The position numbers were made by a program, and so were the translations under genes. Source: Bacteroidota bacterium (GTDB lineage: Bacteria; Bacteroidota; Bacteroidia; Bacteroidales; Paludibacteraceae). Taken from it: a stretch of DNA of 64,000 bases. The notes under the pieces were generated by a model. It worked only from the letters and a program-made list of their open reading frames with translations, made no database searches and was not told where the DNA came from. The stretch lies in the NCBI GenBank assembly GCA_023459355.1, contig JAEWUM010000019.1:22872-86871 (forward strand), given 5' to 3'. This document shows, in pieces, positions 25,708-34,519 of the stretch (its first letter is position 1; every line of letters begins with the position of its first letter).

Positions 25708-27195
25708 ATGCGTATGAGAAGAAATAAAATTTTTCAGGTTATCGGTTTGGTGTTGTTGGTAGTAATGGTCACTGTGGCTACAAATTACGTGATGAACAGA
25801 AGCAACGCCAGTCAAAATCAAAGTAACTTTTCGTTTGATCAGGTTCCTGCCAGTTATGCCAATTTTAAAAATGCTTCCAGAGCAGGGGACACTGATTTTA
25901 CCGTAGCTGCCGAATTGACAGTGAACGCGGTGGTACACGTGAAAGTGAAATCAGAAGTGATGCAGTCGAGGGGATTCAGCGGAGATCCGTTTTTCGAATA
26001 CTTTTTCGGACCCCAGTTTCGTCAGCAACAACCACAGATTCGTGAAGGAGCGGGTTCGGGGGTTATCATTTCAAACGATGGATATATTGTTACCAACAAC
26101 CACGTAATTGATAACTCGAAAGAAATTGAAGTGGTGTTGAATGATAAAAGATCTTTTACCGCCAAGGTTGTGGGTTCAGATCCCAATACCGATATTGCGC
26201 TGTTAAAGATTGAAGAAAAGGATTTACCATTTATTATCTTCGGCAACTCTGATTCATTGAAAGTTGGTGAATGGGTATTGGCAGTGGGTAATCCTTTTAA
26301 CCTGACATCAACCGTAACGGCAGGTATCGTGAGCGCCAAGGCCAGGAACATTAATATATTGAATTCAGCCATGAAAATAGAGTCGTTTATACAAACAGAT
26401 GCAGCTGTAAACCCCGGCAACAGCGGTGGCGCGCTTGTTAATACACGCGGAGAACTGGTGGGGATAAATACAGCTATCGCATCTCAGACAGGCTCATTCG
26501 CAGGTTATTCATTTGCAGTACCTTCCAGCATCGTTCAGAAAGTGGTTTCTGATATCCGTCAGTTTGGGGTGGTGCAACGTGCTGTATTGGGTGTAGAAAT
26601 CAGAGACATTAATGGGGAACTTGCCAAGGAGAAGAATATTAAGACTTTTGATGGCGCTTATGTTGCCAATGTGGTAGAAAGCAGTGCTGCCGATAAGGCC
26701 GGTGTAAAATCCGGTGATATCATTACCAATGTAAATGGTGTTGCCGTTAAATCGGTAGCGCAATTGCAGGAGCAGGTAGGGCGTTACCGTCCCGGTGATA
26801 AGATCTTTATCGAGATATTACGCGACAATAAAAAACAAAAACTGAATGTAGAGCTTAAAAACCGTCAGGGTAATACCGAATTGGTATCATCGGATGTAAA
26901 CGTTGATTTATTGGGCGCTACTTTTAAAGAGGCTGATAGTAAAATCAAAGAAAAATTCGGTGTGGATTACGGAGTTGAGGTGAAGTCGGTGGGTAAAGGT
27001 AAATTCAGTAATGCCGGTATCAAAAACGGATACATTATATTGAAAATCAATAATATCAAGATGAGCAGTGAAAAAGACATTGAAACTGCCATGAAGGCGG
27101 TGATGGATAATGCCGACCAAAACAAGGTGCTCTGGATTACCGGATTTTATCCGAATGGCAAGACTGCCTATTACGCGATTGACCTGAATAATTAA
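25708..27195 (+). CDS. DegP/DegQ (HtrA) family periplasmic serine protease
   Basis: This 495-residue protein starts with an N-terminal membrane anchor or signal (FQVIGLVLLVVMVTVATNYV). The trypsin-like domain has the triad His132 (VTNNHVID), Asp162 (NTDIALLKI) and Ser239 (NPGNSGGAL). Two PDZ domains follow, at about 285-375 and 405-490. It is a quality-control protease and chaperone of the cell envelope. A second ATG two codons downstream (25714) is equally possible. Strong terminators flank the gene's 3' end, so it is probably transcribed alone. Confidence 0.95.
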   Translation: MRMRRNKIFQVIGLVLLVVMVTVATNYVMNRSNASQNQSNFSFDQVPASYANFKNASRAGDTDFTVAAELTVNAVVHVKVKSEVMQSRGFSGDPFFEYFFGPQFRQQQPQIREGAGSGVIISNDGYIVTNNHVIDNSKEIEVVLNDKRSFTAKVVGSDPNTDIALLKIEEKDLPFIIFGNSDSLKVGEWVLAVGNPFNLTSTVTAGIVSAKARNINILNSAMKIESFIQTDAAVNPGNSGGALVNTRGELVGINTAIASQTGSFAGYSFAVPSSIVQKVVSDIRQFGVVQRAVLGVEIRDINGELAKEKNIKTFDGAYVANVVESSAADKAGVKSGDIITNVNGVAVKSVAQLQEQVGRYRPGDKIFIEILRDNKKQKLNVELKNRQGNTELVSSDVNVDLLGATFKEADSKIKEKFGVDYGVEVKSVGKGKFSNAGIKNGYIILKINNIKMSSEKDIETAMKAVMDNADQNKVLWITGFYPNGKTAYYAIDLNN

Positions 27196-27229
27196 TTCGC
27201 TATAGATCGATCAGCTTTTCAAAGAATTG

Positions 27230-27275
27230 AACAAACAGTCCTTTGCTAAATCAAGGGACTGTTTGTTTAATTTTT
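27230..27275 (+). terminator. Rho-independent terminator
   Basis: The stem AACAAACAGTC (27230-27240) pairs with GACTGTTTGTT (27257-27267) around a small loop and is followed by TAATTTTT. It lies 35 bases after the protease stop codon. Confidence 0.85.
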
Positions 27276-27349
27276 AATAAACTTATCAACAGGATAAAAC
27301 ATTTTACAAACTGAAACGTTTAAAGCATTAAAAGTAAAAGATTTCTATT

Positions 27350-27379
27350 TTTTTATATTGAATAATTTTACTAACTTTG
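27350..27379 (+). promoter_or_regulatory. Promoter of rpoD
   Basis: The minus-7 box TAACTTTG at 27372-27379 is a perfect match. The minus-33 position is a T-rich TTTT near 27350. The leader to the ATG at 27402 is under 20 bases. Confidence 0.6.
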
Positions 27380-27401
27380 CACGCTAATTTTCAAAAGAGG
27401 A

Positions 27402-28265
27402 ATGAGACAACTAAAAATTACTAAATCGATTACTAACAGGGAGAGTGCATCTCTGGATAAGTATCTGCAAGAGATTGGTCGTGAAGATCTTATCACTGTT
27501 GAAGAAGAAGTTGAACTTGCTCAGCGAATCCGTAACGGTGATAGAATTGCCTTAGAAAAATTGACTCGTGCTAACCTTCGCTTCGTTGTTTCTGTTGCTA
27601 AACAATATCAAAATCAAGGTCTTAGTTTGCCTGACTTAATCAATGAAGGTAATTTGGGGTTGATTAAAGCTGCAGAAAAATTTGATGAAACACGTGGTTT
27701 CAAATTTATTTCTTATGCTGTGTGGTGGATTCGTCAGTCCATTCTGCAGGCCTTGGCCGAGCAATCCCGTATTGTTCGTCTTCCGCTCAATCAGGTTGGT
27801 TCTCTGAATAAAATCAACAAAGCATTTTCAAAGTTTGAACAGGAAAACGAGCGCCGGCCATCTGCTGAGGAACTGGCTGAACAACTGGATGTTCCTGTGG
27901 AAAAAATTGCCGACACCATGAAAGTATCTGGTCGTCACATTTCTGTTGATGCTCCTTTTGTTGAGGGGGAAGATAACAGTCTGCTTGATGTGATGATCAA
28001 CGATGATTCTCCGAACGCCGACCGTGTTTTGATCAACGAATCATTGTCAAAGGAAATTGAACGCGTATTGGCACATGCCTTATCTGATCGTGAAAGGGAT
28101 ATCGTGAAGAAATTCTTCGGTTTGGGAGTCCCCGAAATGACACTGGAAGAAATTGGTGATGAATTTGGTCTGACTCGTGAAAGGGTACGCCAAATCAAGG
28201 AAAAAGCCATCCGGAAATTAAAACCGCATTCGAGAAGTAAACTGCTGAAAAGCTTCTTAGGTTAA
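27402..28265 (+). CDS. rpoD: Primary sigma factor RpoD
   Basis: At 287 residues this is the short housekeeping sigma factor of Bacteroidetes, which lacks region 1.1. Region 1.2 is ASLDKYLQEIGREDLIT. Region 2 carries GNLGLIKAAEKFDETRGFKF and SYAVWWIRQSI for core and promoter binding. Region 3 has SVDAPFVEGEDNSLLDV, and region 4 has the helix-turn-helix with LTRERVRQIKEKAIRKL. It directs RNA polymerase to TTTG/TAnnTTTG promoters, of which several are visible in this window. It has its own promoter and terminator. Confidence 0.97.
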   Translation: MRQLKITKSITNRESASLDKYLQEIGREDLITVEEEVELAQRIRNGDRIALEKLTRANLRFVVSVAKQYQNQGLSLPDLINEGNLGLIKAAEKFDETRGFKFISYAVWWIRQSILQALAEQSRIVRLPLNQVGSLNKINKAFSKFEQENERRPSAEELAEQLDVPVEKIADTMKVSGRHISVDAPFVEGEDNSLLDVMINDDSPNADRVLINESLSKEIERVLAHALSDRERDIVKKFFGLGVPEMTLEEIGDEFGLTRERVRQIKEKAIRKLKPHSRSKLLKSFLG

Positions 28266-28286
28266 ACAAATAAGTAAATGTATTGA

Positions 28287-28318
28287 AAAGTGAAGTCATA
28301 CCGGCTTCACTTTTTTTA
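28287..28318 (+). terminator. Rho-independent terminator of rpoD
   Basis: The stem AAGTGAAG (28288-28295) pairs with CTTCACTT (28305-28312), followed by TTTTTT. Confidence 0.9.
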
Positions 28319-28370
28319 TTTAGAAAAGCAATAAATTAAAGAAATATTTCTTTAATTGTTGTTTTTTTCG

Positions 28371-28378
28371 CATCTTTG
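28371..28378 (+). promoter_or_regulatory. Minus-7 box for the hydrogenase-associated gene group
   Basis: CATCTTTG differs from TAnnTTTG in the first base only and lies 83 bases before the ATG at 28462. The minus-33 region is T-rich but lacks a clear TTTG. Confidence 0.45.
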
Positions 28379-28461
28379 TGGCATTAATAAATGAAGTATC
28401 TCCGGATACTTTAATTTCAGGATAATCACGATAATACTACATCCCTTTAAATCTAACTGAA

Positions 28462-28848
28462 ATGAAACCTATAAAATCGGTACAAGATCTGAATAAAATC
28501 AAGGCTAAAACAAATGTGTCCGTCAAACAAACAGCTGCAAATTCGAAAGATGAAGCAGTAGTGGTTAAAGTAGCCATGGCAACTTGTGGAATTGCATCCG
28601 GAGCGAAGGATACCTACGATTATTTTGTAGATGAACTCAAACGCCGGCATGTAAAGGCAACAGTTTGTCAAACCGGCTGTATGTCGTATTGCTACGCTGA
28701 ACCAACCGTTGAAGTGACTATTCCGGGTGAAGAGCCGGTGGTTTTCGGTCATGTGAATACAGCCAAGGTACAGGAAATAATCGATAGGTATATCATTGGA
28801 CACGAATTGGTTGATGGAATCATTCCGGCAAGTTATAAGACGGTTTGA
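28462..28848 (+). CDS. Thioredoxin-fold [2Fe-2S] ferredoxin, hydrogenase-associated
   Basis: This 128-residue protein has a C-terminal thioredoxin-like [2Fe-2S] domain with cysteines in MATCGIASG and CQTGCMSYC, as in NuoE/HydC-type ferredoxins. The N-terminal about 30 residues are lysine-rich and have no signal peptide. Its place just upstream of hydB suggests it donates or accepts electrons with the bifurcating hydrogenase, but two palindromic repeats lie in the 188-base gap, so co-transcription is not certain. Confidence 0.85.
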   Translation: MKPIKSVQDLNKIKAKTNVSVKQTAANSKDEAVVVKVAMATCGIASGAKDTYDYFVDELKRRHVKATVCQTGCMSYCYAEPTVEVTIPGEEPVVFGHVNTAKVQEIIDRYIIGHELVDGIIPASYKTV

Positions 28849-28886
28849 TAGCGAATAAGAATAACGGAATGCGGAAAACGTGAAAT

Positions 28887-28912
28887 GTAGAGACGCACGG
28901 CCGTGCGTCTTT
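28887..28912. repeat. Palindromic repeat, copy 1
   Basis: GTAGAGACGCACGG is followed by CCGTGCGTCT and then diverges (TTA), so the right arm is shorter. It is the same palindrome as at 28970-28997 and 33129-33168. Confidence 0.9.
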
Positions 28913-28969
28913 ATGCGAACAACGGAAATTGAAAACAACGGAAATTGAAAACAACGGAAAACGGAAAAC

Positions 28970-28997
28970 GTAGAGACGCACGGCCGTGCGTCTCTAC
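28970..28997. repeat. Palindromic repeat, copy 2
   Basis: A perfect 28-bp palindrome with 14-bp arms GTAGAGACGCACGG. It lies 40 bases upstream of hydB and could be a stem-loop in the transcript. AACGGAAA-type units fill the space between copies 1 and 2. Confidence 0.92.
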
Positions 28998-29036
28998 ACG
29001 TGACCAAAAATTTGAGACCAAATAAATTTATAATAA

Positions 29037-30824
29037 ATGGCCAAAAATTACATTTTTGTTTGTGGCGGTATCGGCTGTAGAGCGCTGGAATCGGAACAGT
29101 TGAAAAAGAACCTGCAACGGGAAATCATCTTACAGGGTTTGTCGGAAGAGGTTCAGTTAGTGACTACCGGATGCTTTGGTTTTTGTGAAAAGGGACCGCT
29201 CGTGAAGATTTCACCGGATAATACTTTTTATGTGCAGGTTGCCCCCGAAGATGCCGGAGAGTTGATTTATCAGCATTTTATCCAAAAACAAAAACTGGAG
29301 CGTTTGCTGTATATCCATCCGGAAACACAACAGCGGGTGACGGAAGCCGGGGATATGGACTTCTATAAAAAACAATTCCGCATTGCCTTGCGAAATTGCG
29401 GTTTCATCGATCCCGAAAATATTGAAGAGTATATTGCCCGGGATGGTTATGCCGCTTTGGCAAAATGTTTGACTGAAATGACACCAGAATCGGTGATTGA
29501 TACAGTCAAGCAGTCTGGCTTGCGGGGCAGGGGAGGTGGTGGCTTTTCAACGGGACTGAAATGGGAAATCACGAAGAAGTCCGCCGGTAACCAGAAATAC
29601 GTGGTTTGTAATGCTGATGAAGGTGACCCCGGCGCATTCATGGATCGTTCTCTGCTTGAAGGAGATCCGCATTCCATCATTGAAGCCATGACGATTTGCG
29701 GATACAGCATCGGGGCAGATAAGGGTTTAATCTATATAAGGGCAGAGTATCCCCTGGCTATTAAACGCTTGCAAAAAGCCCTGCAACAGGCTGAAGATGC
29801 CGGTTTGCTCGGGAAAGATATTCTCGGAACGAAATTTAATTTCTCGATTGACATTCGTTTGGGTGCCGGCGCTTTCGTTTGTGGCGAAGAAACGGCGCTG
29901 ATTCATTCGATGGAGGGCTGTCGCGGTGAACCAACCTACAAACCGCCCTTCCCATCCGTAGAAGGTTATCTGGGAAAACCCACGAATGTGAATAATGTGG
30001 AAACATTCGCTAATATTCCTGTCATCATCAACAAGGGAGCTGACTGGTTCAGCAACATCGGTACGGAGAAATCGAAAGGTACCAAGGTGTTTGCTTTGGC
30101 TGGAAAAATCAATAATGTAGGTTTGATTGAGGTGCCGATGGGCACAACCCTGCGGGAAATCATCTTCGATATCGGTGGCGGCATCAAGGATGGAAAGAAA
30201 TTCAAGGCTGTGCAAACCGGGGGACCGTCAGGTGGTTGTTTGGGTGAGCAGTTTCTTGATACGCCTATTGATTATGATAACCTGATAGAAGCCGGTTCGA
30301 TGATGGGATCAGGTGGTATGATTGTGCTTGATGAAGATGATTGCATGGTGTCCATTGCCAAATTCTATTTGGAATTTACCTTGCATGAATCTTGCGGCAA
30401 ATGTGCTCCGTGTCGCATCGGGAATAAACGTTTGCATGAATTGCTCGAAAAAATTACCAAAGGTGAAGGAGAAAAAGAAGATTTGAAGAAATTGCGGGCG
30501 CTGGGAACGGTCATCAAAGAAACGTCATTGTGCGGTTTGGGACAAAGCTCGCCAAATCCGGTACTTTCCACCATGCAAAATTTCTATGATGAATATAAGG
30601 CGCATGTGTTTGAAAAGACTTGTCCAGCTAAACAGTGTAAAGATCTGATTACTTTTACCATCGTGGAAGAAAATTGTACAGGTTGTACGCTCTGTTTCCG
30701 TAATTGTCCCGTTGAAGCCATCACCGGAGAAAAAGGGAAAGTACATGAGATTCATCAGGATCTTTGCATCCGATGTGGCATCTGTTACAGCAAATGTAAG
30801 TTTGATGCCATTCTGGTAGAATAA
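29037..30824 (+). CDS. hydB: NAD(H)-binding beta subunit of [FeFe]-hydrogenase
   Basis: This 595-residue NuoF-like flavoprotein begins with a thioredoxin-like [2Fe-2S] domain (CGGIGCRALE and TTGCFGFCEKGP). The FMN/NADH-binding domain has RGRGGGGFSTGLKWE and CNADEGDPGAFMDRS, followed by an SLBB domain and the [4Fe-4S] motif CGKCAPCRIGNKRL. At the end is a two-cluster ferredoxin (CTGCTLCFRNCPVEA and CIRCGICYSKCKFDA). In HydABC complexes this subunit exchanges electrons with NAD and, in bifurcating forms, ferredoxin. hydA starts 32 bases downstream. Confidence 0.95.
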   Translation: MAKNYIFVCGGIGCRALESEQLKKNLQREIILQGLSEEVQLVTTGCFGFCEKGPLVKISPDNTFYVQVAPEDAGELIYQHFIQKQKLERLLYIHPETQQRVTEAGDMDFYKKQFRIALRNCGFIDPENIEEYIARDGYAALAKCLTEMTPESVIDTVKQSGLRGRGGGGFSTGLKWEITKKSAGNQKYVVCNADEGDPGAFMDRSLLEGDPHSIIEAMTICGYSIGADKGLIYIRAEYPLAIKRLQKALQQAEDAGLLGKDILGTKFNFSIDIRLGAGAFVCGEETALIHSMEGCRGEPTYKPPFPSVEGYLGKPTNVNNVETFANIPVIINKGADWFSNIGTEKSKGTKVFALAGKINNVGLIEVPMGTTLREIIFDIGGGIKDGKKFKAVQTGGPSGGCLGEQFLDTPIDYDNLIEAGSMMGSGGMIVLDEDDCMVSIAKFYLEFTLHESCGKCAPCRIGNKRLHELLEKITKGEGEKEDLKKLRALGTVIKETSLCGLGQSSPNPVLSTMQNFYDEYKAHVFEKTCPAKQCKDLITFTIVEENCTGCTLCFRNCPVEAITGEKGKVHEIHQDLCIRCGICYSKCKFDAILVE

Positions 30825-30856
30825 TCGTATAATCACTTATTCAGTATTGAAAAATC

Positions 30857-32617
30857 ATGGTAAAACTGAGGATAGATAACAAAGAAATAAACGTTCCGAA
30901 AGGAACTACCATCTTAGATGCGGCAGTAAAAGTGGGAATTGATATTCCGACACTTTGTCACATGAAATTACACGACATGAACATCGAGAATAAGCCCGGT
31001 GGATGTCGTATTTGTGTGGTCGAAGTAGCAGGGAGAAAGAATCTTGCTCCGGCTTGTTGTACGGCTGTGGACGAAGGCATGGTTTGTAATACCAATTCAG
31101 TTCGGGTTATCAATGCCCGTCGCACGGTGATGGAATTGATATTATCCGATCACCCGGCCGAATGTCTGACATGCGCTAAATCCGGAGAGTGTGAATTGCA
31201 GGATATGGCACATCGCTTGGGCATCAGGGAATTGCATTATACCGGGGAACAGTCGACTTACCGGATGGATGATTCGCCGGCGATTATCCGTGACCCGAAC
31301 AAGTGCATCATGTGTCGCCGATGTGAGATGATGTGCAATGAGATACAGACAGTGGGCGTGTTAACTGCTGTTCAACGTGGATTCAAATCTGTGGTAACAC
31401 CGGCATTTCAACACGACCTGATGCATTCGGAATGTACGTTTTGCGGACAATGTCTGGCTGTTTGTCCCACCGGCGCCCTCACCGAAGTAGATGAAACCGG
31501 TGCGGTAATCCGTGCCCTGGCTGATCCGAAGAAAACGGTAGTTGTGCAGACTGCTCCTGCCGTGAGAGCGGCACTGGGAGAAGAGTTCGGCAATAAACCC
31601 GGTACCTTGGTCACCGGCAAAATGGTGGCAGCTTTACGCCGACTGGGATTTGATTATGTGTTCGATACCGATTTTGCCGCCGACCTTACGATTATGGAAG
31701 AAGGAACAGAATTACTTCGCCGGTTGAATGGGTATTTGAAAGGAGACAAATCAGTTAAATTGCCCATTCTGACCTCTTGCTGTCCCGCCTGGGTTAATTT
31801 CTTCGAACATCAGTTCCCTGATATGCTCGATATACCGTCAACTGCCCGTTCGCCCCAGCAGATGTTTGGTTCTATTGCCAAAACTTATTTTGCTGAAAAA
31901 CTGGGCATTGACCGCAAAGACATGGTTGTGGTTTCGATTATGCCCTGTGTGGCTAAGAAATACGAAAGAGGTCGTGAAGAATTTGCTGTAAATGGTAATC
32001 CCGATGTGGATATTGTATTAACGACACGCGAATTAGCTTACTTTCTCAAGCTATTCAATGTGGATTTGAATTCCCTTCCTGAAGAAGAATTTGATCAGCC
32101 CATGGGTGAATCGACAGGTGCAGGGGTAATTTTCGGAACTACAGGTGGAGTAATAGAAGCTGCGGTGCGTACCGCCTACGAGGTGCATACAGGAAAAGAC
32201 CTGCCACGACTTGACTTTGAAGAATTGCGTGGTATGCAGGGATTAAGGGAAGCGACAATCGATTTTGACGGGTTACCGCTGAAGATAGGCATTGCACACG
32301 GGCTTGGTAACGCGCGTAAACTGCTCGAAGATATTCAATCAGGTAAAAGTCAGTATCACGCCATAGAGATTATGTCCTGTCCGGGTGGCTGCATTGGCGG
32401 CGGCGGACAGCCTTATCACCATGGTAAAGTAGAAATTTTGAGGAAACGTCAGCAGGCTATTTACCTCGAAGATGAATTGAAGACCATCCGTAAATCGCAT
32501 GAGAATCCTTATATTCAAAAGCTGTATGCAGAGTTTTTGGGTGAGCCCATGAGCGCGAAAGCACATAGCTTGTTGCATACAAAATATTTTAACAAACACA
32601 ATCTGGCACACAAATAA
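30857..32617 (+). CDS. hydA: [FeFe]-hydrogenase catalytic subunit
   Basis: The protein has 586 residues. N-terminal clusters are a [2Fe-2S] domain (CRICVVEVAG, then APACCTAV), a His-ligated [4Fe-4S] site (HPAECLTCAKSGECELQDMA) and two [4Fe-4S] sites (CIMCRRCEMMCNEIQ and CTFCGQCLAVCPTGA). The H-cluster motifs are TSCCPAW (near 306), MPCVAKKYE (near 362) and MSCPGGCIGGGGQP (near 505). This is the layout of group A3-type trimeric hydrogenases that reversibly make H2 from NADH and reduced ferredoxin in fermenting anaerobes. The maturases HydE, HydF and HydG, needed for the H-cluster, are not in this window. Confidence 0.97.
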   Translation: MVKLRIDNKEINVPKGTTILDAAVKVGIDIPTLCHMKLHDMNIENKPGGCRICVVEVAGRKNLAPACCTAVDEGMVCNTNSVRVINARRTVMELILSDHPAECLTCAKSGECELQDMAHRLGIRELHYTGEQSTYRMDDSPAIIRDPNKCIMCRRCEMMCNEIQTVGVLTAVQRGFKSVVTPAFQHDLMHSECTFCGQCLAVCPTGALTEVDETGAVIRALADPKKTVVVQTAPAVRAALGEEFGNKPGTLVTGKMVAALRRLGFDYVFDTDFAADLTIMEEGTELLRRLNGYLKGDKSVKLPILTSCCPAWVNFFEHQFPDMLDIPSTARSPQQMFGSIAKTYFAEKLGIDRKDMVVVSIMPCVAKKYERGREEFAVNGNPDVDIVLTTRELAYFLKLFNVDLNSLPEEEFDQPMGESTGAGVIFGTTGGVIEAAVRTAYEVHTGKDLPRLDFEELRGMQGLREATIDFDGLPLKIGIAHGLGNARKLLEDIQSGKSQYHAIEIMSCPGGCIGGGGQPYHHGKVEILRKRQQAIYLEDELKTIRKSHENPYIQKLYAEFLGEPMSAKAHSLLHTKYFNKHNLAHK

Positions 32618-32618
32618 T

Positions 32619-33128
32619 ATGATCATCAATACACATTTATCGGAAACTGCTGAAGTGCTTATTAAGAGCATTTGCGCGAGATACAAGCATGATGAACATG
32701 AACTGATCAATGTATTGCATGAAGTTCAACATCACCTGGGGTATTTGCCGGAGGAAGTGCAGCAATCCATCGCCGATGAATTGAATATTCCGGTGGCGAA
32801 AGTATATGGAGTGGTTACATTTTATTCCTTTTTCACGATGATTCCCAAAGGGAAATACAATATTTCTATTTGTCTGGGAACAGCCTGTTATGTGAGAGGA
32901 GGAGAGTTAATAGTTGAAGAATTCAAACGCAGGTTGAATATCGGAGTGGGAGAAACATCTACTGATGGGTTATTCAGTCTGAATTCAATCCGATGCGTAG
33001 GCGCCTGTGGTTTAGCACCTGTTGTTTCAGTAGGTGATAAAATTTATGGTCGTGTAACTCCTCAGCAAGTCAGGAGGATAATAGATGAATATATCAAAAT
33101 TGAGGAGGAATTGGAAATTGCTCCATAA
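32619..33128 (+). CDS. hydC: NuoE-like gamma subunit of [FeFe]-hydrogenase
   Basis: This 169-residue thioredoxin-fold [2Fe-2S] protein has its first cysteine pair in CLGTACYVRGG and the second in RCVGACGLAPV. It starts one base after the hydA stop, so translation is probably coupled. It passes electrons between HydB and HydA in the HydABC complex. It is followed 1 base later by a perfect palindrome that probably ends transcription. Confidence 0.93.
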   Translation: MIINTHLSETAEVLIKSICARYKHDEHELINVLHEVQHHLGYLPEEVQQSIADELNIPVAKVYGVVTFYSFFTMIPKGKYNISICLGTACYVRGGELIVEEFKRRLNIGVGETSTDGLFSLNSIRCVGACGLAPVVSVGDKIYGRVTPQQVRRIIDEYIKIEEELEIAP

Positions 33129-33168
33129 AAACACGTAGAGACGCACGGCCGTGCGTCTCTACGTGTTT
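33129..33168. terminator. Perfect 40-bp palindrome between hydC and recA, likely bidirectional terminator
   Basis: The 20-bp arms are AAACACGTAGAGACGCACGG and its exact complement, with no loop bases. It sits right after the hydC stop and 24 bases before the recA stop, which is convergent, so one stem-loop could end both transcripts. The T/A tails (TTTCATTTTT on one side, AAAA on the other) are weak. Its core is the same palindrome as at 28970. Confidence 0.75.
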
Positions 33169-33192
33169 CATTTTTGGCATCGTTCTCCGCTT

Positions 33193-34215
33193 TTACTTGT
33201 TTCTTATCGCTTCCACGATTTTGGCTTCCAATTCAGCAGCCAGTTCCGGATTATCTTTAATCACGTTTTTAGACGCATCGCGACCCTGTGCAATTTTGGT
33301 TTCACCATAACTGAACCACGAGCCACTTTTCTTGATGATGCCATATTCAACACCGAGGTCAAGTATTTCACCGGTTTTGGAGATGCCTTCACCAAACATG
33401 ATGTCGAATTCAGCTTTGCGGAAAGGAGGAGCGACTTTGTTCTTCACCACTTTCACGCGGGTTTGGTTACCGATGGCCTCGTCACCATCTTTCAACTGAG
33501 AAACCCTGCGGATGTCCAACCGAACCGAAGCATAGAATTTCAGCGCGTTACCACCTGTAGTTGTTTCCGGATTGCCGAACATCACGCCGATTTTATCACG
33601 CAACTGGTTGATGAAGATACAGGTTGTGTTTGTTTTGTTGATGTTGGCGGTCAGCTTGCGGAGTGCCTGTGACATCAAACGCGCCTGCAAACCCATTTTC
33701 GAATCACCCATGTCACCTTCAAGTTCAGCTTTAGGAGTCAGGGCAGCTACCGAGTCGATAACCACAATGTCGACAGCAGAAGAGCGAATCAACTGGTCCG
33801 CGATTTCGAGTGCCTGTTCGCCGTTATCCGGTTGTGAAATCAGCAGTTCATCTGTGTTTACCCCCAGTTTATCGGCATAAGAACGGTCAAACGCATGTTC
33901 CGCATCGATGATGGCAGCAATACCACCGGCTTTTTGCGCTTCGGCAATGGCATGGATGGCGAGGGTTGTTTTACCTGACGATTCAGGACCGTAGATTTCA
34001 ATCACCCTACCGCGTGGATAACCACCTACCCCTAAGGCGATATCCAATCCCAGTGAGCCGGTTGGAATAACAGCAATGTTTTCAATTACATTGTCGCCCA
34101 TTTTCATGATAGTACCCCGGCCATGATCTTTTTCTATTTTGTCCATGGCCAATTGCAGTGCCTTTAGTTTCTCCAATGAGGGTTTCTTAACTTCTTCCAT
34201 TTTTTTATCTGACAT
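33193..34215 (-). CDS. recA: Recombinase RecA
   Basis: The length of 340 residues is standard. Walker A is GPESSGKT at 76-83, Walker B is VDIVVIDSVAAL, and the loop motifs are QLRDKIGVMFGNPETTTGG and LKFYASVRLDIRR. RecA forms filaments on single-stranded DNA for homologous recombination and SOS induction. The protein ends short, without the acidic tail of E. coli RecA. Confidence 0.98.
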   Translation of the reverse strand: MSDKKMEEVKKPSLEKLKALQLAMDKIEKDHGRGTIMKMGDNVIENIAVIPTGSLGLDIALGVGGYPRGRVIEIYGPESSGKTTLAIHAIAEAQKAGGIAAIIDAEHAFDRSYADKLGVNTDELLISQPDNGEQALEIADQLIRSSAVDIVVIDSVAALTPKAELEGDMGDSKMGLQARLMSQALRKLTANINKTNTTCIFINQLRDKIGVMFGNPETTTGGNALKFYASVRLDIRRVSQLKDGDEAIGNQTRVKVVKNKVAPPFRKAEFDIMFGEGISKTGEILDLGVEYGIIKKSGSWFSYGETKIAQGRDASKNVIKDNPELAAELEAKIVEAIRNK

Positions 34216-34318
34216 GATGTGTAAATTTTTTAATTGATTTGTAAACTTATTTTTCTTAGTAATACGGTTTTTTAGTAAAATAGCTTGCCATTAATTCCAT
34301 TTTTAATTCAACGGCTCA

Positions 34319-34326
34319 CAAAGATA
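34319..34326 (-). promoter_or_regulatory. Minus-7 box of recA
   Basis: On the minus strand TATCTTTG is a perfect TAnnTTTG match about 104 bases upstream of the recA start. Confidence 0.55.
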
Positions 34327-34400
34327 AAAACTTTTTCTTTTAAAAAATGAGCAAAAGATAAAAAGGTTTCAACAGGTGGGATGTTTTTACGAATTGAGTT

Positions 34401-34519
34401 GAAAGCGGAAAACGGAGAGCGGAAAACGGAAAAAGTTTAAATTAACACACATTTTTGGAAAGTCCCAAGTTATTGACACATTATTTTGTTATTCACTTTC
34501 CGCTTTCCGCTCTCCGCTT
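34401..34519 (-). repeat. Inverted simple-repeat tract after the macroglobulin gene (GCGGAAA units)
   Basis: In the direction of the macroglobulin gene, AAGCGGAGAGCGGAAAGCGG units begin right after its stop codon (34519 down to 34494). After about 60 bases the complementary TTTTCCG/CTCTCCG units follow (34435 down to 34401). The arms can form a long hairpin. Together with the recA promoter this accounts for the 304-base gap; no gene is seen. Confidence 0.88.
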
